A DNA stretch of 11,039 nucleotides from Bacillota bacterium (GTDB lineage: Bacteria; Bacillota_I; Bacilli_A; Acholeplasmatales; UBA5453): positions 1 through 11,039 of the forward strand of contig JAEZHT010000011.1 in NCBI GenBank assembly GCA_023436805.1, written 5' to 3'. Position numbers and translations under genes: made by a program. The notes below the pieces were generated by a model, which made no database searches, had not been told where the DNA came from, and saw nothing but the letters and a program-made list of their open reading frames with translations. Positions 6,631 through 11,039 of the stretch are shown here, one piece after another (position 1 is the stretch's first letter; each line of letters begins with the position of its first letter).

Positions 6631-8063
6631 ATGCACATTCGGATGAATGCATCCATGGCTTGCATGCCTTTAGAATCGAGTTTAAATACACCTGCGTGTT
6701 CCAATACGGTTTGGAACTTTTCACCCACAGCCAGTTCCAAGTCTCGCATGGAATGGATGGTTTGTCGTTGTTTCAAATTATCCAACCAAGTTTGATGGAT
6801 GGTTAATTCAGGGTAGTTGGTCCCATTTAAAATATAGTCTAAGGATTTGGTTAATTCAACTTTGAGTCGACCAGGCAAAATTGCCAAGCCCATCGCTTCA
6901 ATCAGTCCAATATTTTCCTTTTTGATGTGTTGAACATCACGATGCGGGTGAAAAATACCTTCTGGATAAGTATCATTGACACGATTGTTACGTAAAATGA
7001 TGTCCATTTGGTACGAATCACCATGTTTTCTCGCAATCGGTGTGATTGTATTATGTAAACCATAGGACTTGGATAATATATCCAGTGGTTCATTATCATA
7101 GGTTGACCATAAGCGTAAAATATGTTTAGACATCGCCAAAATCGACTCGCGATTTGGGCTCTCTAAACGTATGGTCGATAATGGCCAGTATAGGTGTCGG
7201 ATGGTCAAATCGCCTTTATTATACAATTTCAATGTGGTAGCTTGTTCGATTGGAAACTGGTGTTTTCCCCCTTGAAAATGGTCATGATCTAAGATTGAAC
7301 CGCCAACAATGGGAATATCTGCGTTCGAACCGATGAAATAATCCGGCATATAATCGATGAAATCAAGCAAATAATGAAACGTTTCTGGACACATCCGCAT
7401 CGGTACATGGGCATCACTCAATATGATACAATGTTCTTTATAATAGGCATAAGGTGAATACTGAAAATGCCAAAGTCGCTTATGTAAAGTGATGGGAACA
7501 ATGCGGAGATTCATCCTTGCATTGTCATAATTGTGTTCATTTTCCTTACAAATTAGACATTTTGGACCCGTTTTTGGCATATCTTTTTGTTCCAATGCTT
7601 TCGCAATATCTTTGGGGTCTTTTTCAGGTTTAGACAGGTTGATGGTGAGTTCAATTTTGCCATAAGTACTGTCAAAATCGAAGGAAACATTTTGTGCGAT
7701 GCGTTTGGATTTGATGTAATTGACATCGATGGATAAGTGATAAAGGTATTGAAACGCTTTACGTCGATTTTGTTGATAAAGGCGTAAGAACGTCATTTTG
7801 GTCTCACTTGGGGATGGCATGACCATATCGAATAGATAGGCTTCAAAAGCATCCCTCTCAGTGATCGTGTTGGGTTGATATAGACCAAGTTCAAACCCTC
7901 GGTCAAGGAGGGTTTCCATGACGGATTCAATCGAATCCTCGATAGGTTGATAGGCCATAAATGGCAATTTATACAATTCACAGAGTTTTTGTAAAGATGG
8001 ATTTGGACCATGGATCCATTGGTGTTTCAATCCATAAGTGACTAAAGCGAATATGGCGTCCAT
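6624..8063 (-). CDS. galT: Galactose-1-phosphate uridylyltransferase, class II
   Basis: Cytosolic Leloir enzyme: galactose-1-phosphate plus UDP-glucose gives UDP-galactose plus glucose-1-phosphate. 479 residues, the length of the class II enzymes of low-GC Gram-positives (class I enzymes are nearer 350). Seen: the N-terminal helical region with FDMVMPSPSETKMTFLRLY; CLIC (C169, C172) followed by ENEHNYDNARMNLR; and the family signature PIVGGSILDHDHFQGG, with H260, H262 and Q264 forming the HxHxQ nucleotidyl-transfer site. The C-terminal part (GIFHPHRDVQHIKKENIGLIEAM in two parts, then AILPGRL) also fits the family. The start ATG 8063 has AGGAGG only 4 bases upstream, rather close. It lies 8 bases after the galM stop and is last in the galK-galM-galT unit, whose terminator follows at once. 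UDP-glucose 4-epimerase (GalE), needed to recycle UDP-galactose, is not in this window. Confidence 0.95.
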   Translation of the reverse strand: MDAIFALVTYGLKHQWIHGPNPSLQKLCELYKLPFMAYQPIEDSIESVMETLLDRGFELGLYQPNTITERDAFEAYLFDMVMPSPSETKMTFLRLYQQNRRKAFQYLYHLSIDVNYIKSKRIAQNVSFDFDSTYGKIELTINLSKPEKDPKDIAKALEQKDMPKTGPKCLICKENEHNYDNARMNLRIVPITLHKRLWHFQYSPYAYYKEHCIILSDAHVPMRMCPETFHYLLDFIDYMPDYFIGSNADIPIVGGSILDHDHFQGGKHQFPIEQATTLKLYNKGDLTIRHLYWPLSTIRLESPNRESILAMSKHILRLWSTYDNEPLDILSKSYGLHNTITPIARKHGDSYQMDIILRNNRVNDTYPEGIFHPHRDVQHIKKENIGLIEAMGLAILPGRLKVELTKSLDYILNGTNYPELTIHQTWLDNLKQRQTIHSMRDLELAVGEKFQTVLEHAGVFKLDSKGMQAMDAFIRMCIK

Positions 8064-8071
8064 AAGGCCTC

Positions 8072-9034
8072 CTAAAATTCAAATTCAAAATCGATATAGT
8101 GATGATAAGGTTCGTTTTTCCTTAAAAGGGCAGGATTCAGTACTTTATGATGAATCCCATCAGGTTCGTATTGACATTCAAACGTGATGCTTGAGTGAAT
8201 ACCTTGTGGGGTAGTCGTGTTGAGTGGTTTTCGAGAACCGAAATTATGGGTATAAATGACCACACTTGGGTAATCACTGTAAACATTCAAGCGTCTGTTA
8301 GATTTCGGTTCAAACAATGTGCCTACCCAAGAACCATTCGCTTTAATGAAACAGTGGTCTAAGCCTTTTTGAGCGGTATGTGATAACGCTAAAACGCCGT
8401 TCCTGAGCGGTTTCGGTTCTAAAAAGTCAAAAGGTGTATGTTTCACATCGGTTTGTTCAATGAATCCATATTGATCGTCTAACACATTATACTTGGATGA
8501 ATTTAATGATAAATGGTGGTCTAAGACATCACCTGAAGCGATATTAAGGTTGAAATACACATGGTTGGTTAAGTTGCATAGTGTGTCTTCTGAAGCATGT
8601 GCATTGAATTCTATATGAAGGGTCTTTTCAATCAAACGATAAACCACATTGACTTTCAATACACCTGGAAATGTAGCACTTACTGGATCCACATAAGATA
8701 AAACTACCTCATCGGTTTTTTGGATGTCTAGATTAAAAGGTTGAGCCCATAAACCATCTTTACCCCCATGTAACATGAATGGGCTATTGGGATTACATGT
8801 AACTGGGTAAGAAATGGAATTAATTTGATAGTCTGGACCGAACAGACGTCCTGAAATTCGACCAATGGTTTTACCATAATAGTTCGTACTGGTCAAATAA
8901 TCCTCTGGGTTTGAATTGGTCACTAAAACAGGCACTTCTTGGTCAGATTTTAAATAAATTTGATAGATACCAGCACCTAGGGTTGAAATGATGACTTTAA
9001 GGTATGGATTTTCAATCGTGATGAAGTTATTCAA
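8072..9034 (-). CDS. galM: Aldose 1-epimerase (galactose mutarotase)
   Basis: Interconverts beta- and alpha-galactose (and glucose), supplying the alpha form that galactokinase uses. 320 residues, normal for the family, cytosolic. Seen: GRISGRL (58-64), FMLHGG (H89), catalytic acid H158 in TNHVYFNL, LDHCF (D236, H237), and catalytic base E286 in SSITFECQ, where many homologs read ETQ. The protein begins with TTG at 9034 rather than ATG. This start is supported by GGGGTGA (9047-9041) six bases upstream and by MNNFITIENPYLKV matching the family's first strand; no nearby ATG gives a plausible N terminus. It overlaps the end of galK by 8 bases and ends 8 bases before galT, so it is the middle gene of a tight operon. 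It stops at TAG, unlike its neighbours, which use TAA. Confidence 0.93.
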   Translation of the reverse strand: MNNFITIENPYLKVIISTLGAGIYQIYLKSDQEVPVLVTNSNPEDYLTSTNYYGKTIGRISGRLFGPDYQINSISYPVTCNPNSPFMLHGGKDGLWAQPFNLDIQKTDEVVLSYVDPVSATFPGVLKVNVVYRLIEKTLHIEFNAHASEDTLCNLTNHVYFNLNIASGDVLDHHLSLNSSKYNVLDDQYGFIEQTDVKHTPFDFLEPKPLRNGVLALSHTAQKGLDHCFIKANGSWVGTLFEPKSNRRLNVYSDYPSVVIYTHNFGSRKPLNTTTPQGIHSSITFECQYEPDGIHHKVLNPALLRKNEPYHHYIDFEFEF

Positions 9035-10181
9035 TGCGTTTCACCCCATCCGTAAATATGACATCATAAAATGCAGGGGTGAGTCCTGTATTTTGAATGT
9101 AATGTGATCTTACCAGTGATTCAAAATGTGGCAGTTTATGATTTGGTACCAATGCTATGGCACAGCCACCAAACCCAGCACCGGTGACCCTTGAACCAAT
9201 CGCGCCAGCCAACATCGCACCTTCTACTAAGACATCCAGGTGTAAACCTGTGACTTCGTAATCATATCTCAATGAAGCATGTGAAGCATTTAACAGTGCA
9301 CCAAAGCCGATAGCATCCATAAGCGCCATGCGTTTTTCAGCTTTAATAACGCGTGCTTGTTCAGTCACGACGTGTTTAAAACGTTTGACTAAAACAGGGT
9401 CTTCAATCAACAGTTGTAAACTTTCAAATTGTTTGGGTGTGATTTCACACAACGTTTGAACCTGAATTTTGGTTTGAATGCGTTTCAACACGGCTTGACA
9501 CTCAGCCACGCGTTCGTTGTATTTGGAATCGGTATTTTTCCGTTTGTAATTGGTATTCATGATGACCCAGGTGTATCCATCAAAAGTCGCATAGACCGGT
9601 TTGGTTTCCAAGGTTTTGGTATTCATGATGAGGGCTTGGTTGGATACCCCTTTCGCAATAATCAATTGGTCCATGATGCCACAATGCATGCCCATGTAAT
9701 TGTTTTCGACATATTGGCCGATGAGGGCGATGTCTTCACGTGAAATGCCTAAATTGAACACGTCACTAAATACAAAGCCAATCAATACTTCTAAGGAAGC
9801 ACTTGAAGATAACCCTGACGCTGGTGGGAGGTTGCCTTCCACCAAAATATCCAAACCGTGGCTAATTTTATAACCACGGTCCAATAACGTTTGAATGATG
9901 CCTTTCGCATAATTCACCCAGCCATGATTGGATTGATAAGACAAATCCGACAATTGACAGACGACCATCCCTTGGTCTTTAAAATTAGATGAATAAAAGC
10001 GGATGGTTTGGTCATCTCTGGTTTTTACAGCTGCGTAAGTACCAATCGAGATGGCTGCAGGAAATACCAGTCCGCCATTGTAATCGATGTGTTCACCAAT
10101 CAAATTCACGCGACCTGGTGAATAATACAGTCTTTCTGGTTTGGTTTGATAAGTTTGTTCAAATGTTTGTTTAAGTTCCAT
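9027..10181 (-). CDS. galK: Galactokinase
   Basis: Phosphorylates alpha-D-galactose with ATP to galactose-1-phosphate, the committing step of the Leloir pathway, in the cytosol. 384 residues, typical for bacterial GalK, a GHMP kinase. Seen: the galactokinase signature GRVNLIGEHIDY (R24, E30, D33) binding the sugar; the ATP loop LPPASGLSSSAS (118-129); catalytic D171 in CGIMDQ; and the GHMP C-terminal motif RVTGAGFGGC (331-340). All key residues are intact. ATG 10181 has AGAAGGTGA six bases upstream. It is first in the galK-galM-galT unit, with a TATAAT box in the 65-base gap before the ABC permease gene. I see no clear operator for a GalR/LacI-type repressor in that gap and no regulator gene in the window. 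Confidence 0.97.
   Translation of the reverse strand: MELKQTFEQTYQTKPERLYYSPGRVNLIGEHIDYNGGLVFPAAISIGTYAAVKTRDDQTIRFYSSNFKDQGMVVCQLSDLSYQSNHGWVNYAKGIIQTLLDRGYKISHGLDILVEGNLPPASGLSSSASLEVLIGFVFSDVFNLGISREDIALIGQYVENNYMGMHCGIMDQLIIAKGVSNQALIMNTKTLETKPVYATFDGYTWVIMNTNYKRKNTDSKYNERVAECQAVLKRIQTKIQVQTLCEITPKQFESLQLLIEDPVLVKRFKHVVTEQARVIKAEKRMALMDAIGFGALLNASHASLRYDYEVTGLHLDVLVEGAMLAGAIGSRVTGAGFGGCAIALVPNHKLPHFESLVRSHYIQNTGLTPAFYDVIFTDGVKRIE
9032..9047 (-). promoter_or_regulatory. galM TTG start and its binding site inside galK
   Basis: GGGGTGA on the minus strand (9047-9041), six bases, then TTG (9034-9032). Both lie within the last codons of galK, which stops at 9027. The arrangement suggests translational coupling with moderated galM initiation, because TTG is a weaker start codon. 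Confidence 0.75.
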
Positions 10182-10202
10182 AAAAAGTCACCTTCTAATC
10201 AA

Positions 10203-10208
10203 ATTATA
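10203..10208 (-). promoter_or_regulatory. Candidate -10 box of the gal operon
   Basis: A perfect TATAAT on the minus strand, 22 bases before galK ATG. No good -35 is seen at 16-18 bases; the hexamer at 17 is GTGCTT, which lies in the preceding terminator stem. An activator or sigma variant may be needed, or the gene may be partly read from upstream. The expected start, near 10196, would leave a leader of about 15 bases that carries the binding site. Confidence 0.4.
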
Positions 10209-10218
10209 CTATAGTTAC

Positions 10219-10247
10219 AAAGATAAAGCACTGATGTTCAGTGCTTT
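10219..10247 (-). terminator. Intrinsic terminator after the ABC permease gene
   Basis: A perfect 10-bp stem, AAAGCACTGA (10225-10234) with TCAGTGCTTT (10238-10247), with a 3-base loop. On the minus strand it is followed by ATCTTTG, an interrupted U tract, so termination may be partial and some read-through into galK is possible. The stem touches the permease stop codon (10249-10247). Confidence 0.7.
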
Positions 10248-11039
10248 TATCCTTTAACAGACCCACCAGTAACGCCTTCAACATAAAACTTTTGCATAAA
10301 AATGAAAAGTACTGAAATTGGAATCGAAACGACCACAGCACCAGCTGTAAATAATGAGAAATAATTGTTCACTAGATTTCGGTCAAGCATACTATATAAG
10401 CCAATGGCAACGGTAAATTTATTGGTATCACGTGATGTCATGATGATGTTCGCGAACACGAAATCCACCCAAGGTGCCAAGAATGCCAACAAGACAGTAT
10501 AGACGATGATTGGTCGAGATAATGGAATGATGATTCGCCAAAAGACGTCCCATTGGGTAGCCCCATCGATGCGAGCGGCTTCATCAAGCGATTTAGGAAT
10601 CGTATCGAAAAACCCTTTTGCAACCAAGTAACCCAACCCTGAACTGGCTGAATATACAATGATTAAAGCCAATAAACTGTCGGTTAAACCCAACGATTTT
10701 AAAATAAAGTATATCGCAATCATCGATAAAACCCCAGGGAACAACCCAAGAATGATGCCGATGTTCATCAATGGTTTACGCATATTGAATCTTAATCGGC
10801 TCATGGTGTATGAAACCATCAAGACGAACAAACTCGAAATGATACAAGCAAATACAGCGACCGTGAGGGTATTTAAGAACCATCTTGGGAAATTGGCCAC
10901 ACTGTCGGTTTGGAAAAACAGTTGGTAAAAATTATCGAATGTCCAGGTAGTTGGGAAAAATTGACGAATATTGACTCCGCGATCGGTATTGAATGCGGAA
11001 GCAATCAACCAAAAAATCGGAATCAACCAAAAGAAGGAT
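10247..11039 (-). CDS. ABC sugar transporter permease, MalG/GanQ type, 5'-truncated
   Basis: Inner (MalG-like) membrane-spanning subunit of a carbohydrate ABC importer; it pairs with a MalF-like permease, a lipid-anchored binding protein and an ATPase. 263 codons are visible and the frame is open to the window edge. The TTG at 11026 is not a credible start, because the first membrane helix (FFWLIPIFWLIASAF) is already running there; roughly 15-25 residues are missing. About six helices are visible. The EAA loop that docks the ATPase is clear (EAARIDGATQWDVFWRI, then PLSRP). The ending EGVTGGSVKG matches the VTAGAVKG-like tail of maltodextrin and galacto-oligosaccharide permeases. The substrate cannot be read from the sequence; the adjacent gal operon suggests a galactose-containing sugar, but maltodextrin is equally possible. 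The partner genes presumably lie just beyond 11039. Confidence 0.92.
   Translation of the reverse strand, partial: SFFWLIPIFWLIASAFNTDRGVNIRQFFPTTWTFDNFYQLFFQTDSVANFPRWFLNTLTVAVFACIISSLFVLMVSYTMSRLRFNMRKPLMNIGIILGLFPGVLSMIAIYFILKSLGLTDSLLALIIVYSASSGLGYLVAKGFFDTIPKSLDEAARIDGATQWDVFWRIIIPLSRPIIVYTVLLAFLAPWVDFVFANIIMTSRDTNKFTVAIGLYSMLDRNLVNNYFSLFTAGAVVVSIPISVLFIFMQKFYVEGVTGGSVKG

Noticed and set aside
9429..9743. A 104-codon plus-strand open frame inside galK
   Set aside because: It is antisense to well-conserved galactokinase sequence, has no ribosome site or promoter, and has a composition typical of shadow frames.
10225..10247. The 10-bp inverted repeat before galK as a repressor operator
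   Set aside because: Its position at the permease stop codon, the 3-base loop and the following T-rich tract fit a terminator better. It does not resemble the GalR/LacI or CcpA operator patterns I know, although dual use cannot be excluded.
1..11039. CRISPR arrays, tRNA/rRNA, insertion sequences, prophage, riboswitch leaders
   Set aside because: No spaced direct repeats, cloverleaf patterns, transposase motifs or long structured leaders were seen. XerD has housekeeping context and a full active site and is not flanked by attachment-like repeats.

Overview
The window reads as a compact, low-GC genome of the Firmicutes/Mollicutes type. Genes are packed head to tail, with strong AGGAGG-like ribosome binding sites, short intrinsic terminators and TATAAT-type -10 boxes. 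One gene (hemW) ends in TGA, inside an ATGA overlap with the next gene, and conserved tryptophans such as the one in the DeoB GHWE motif are TGG. The genetic code is therefore standard, not the TGA=Trp code of Mycoplasma and Spiroplasma. An Acholeplasma/Izemoplasma-like or related low-GC bacterium is my best guess. That is inference from general protein character; no rRNA is present to settle it.

Layout: only the first gene, a 5'-truncated pyruvate kinase (to 1171), is on the plus strand. Everything else is on the minus strand. A bidirectional terminator (about 1186-1209) separates pyk from a convergent gene for a two-helix membrane protein with a decayed NERD nuclease-like domain (1217-2062). 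That gene has its own candidate promoter, which overlaps the terminator of the next unit.

The second unit, read from 6557 down to 2210, is hemW - xerD - deoB - an unrecognised membrane-anchored coiled-coil protein. Its genes overlap by 4 and 8 bases or lie 10 bases apart, so it is very probably one operon. It starts at an extended -10 promoter with a very short leader and ends at a strong hairpin terminator (2167-2200). Its products have unrelated known roles: radical-SAM heme chaperone-like protein, chromosome dimer resolution, pentose-phosphate salvage, and unknown.

The third unit, read from 10181 down to 6624, is a Leloir galactose operon, galK - galM - galT (class II GalT). It ends at a strong terminator whose stem contains the galT stop codon. 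GalM converts beta- to alpha-galactose, GalK phosphorylates it, and GalT exchanges it onto UDP-glucose, giving glucose-1-phosphate for glycolysis. galE is not in the window. Upstream, beyond a weaker terminator, is the 3' part of a MalG/GanQ-type ABC sugar permease, which may import the sugar or oligosaccharide that feeds the gal genes.

I see no tRNA, rRNA, CRISPR array, insertion sequence or phage gene. Most of the window is ordinary housekeeping and sugar metabolism. The two poorly understood proteins (1217-2062 and 2210-3388) are the only places where something undescribed could sit. No stretch longer than about 150 bases lacks a gene.
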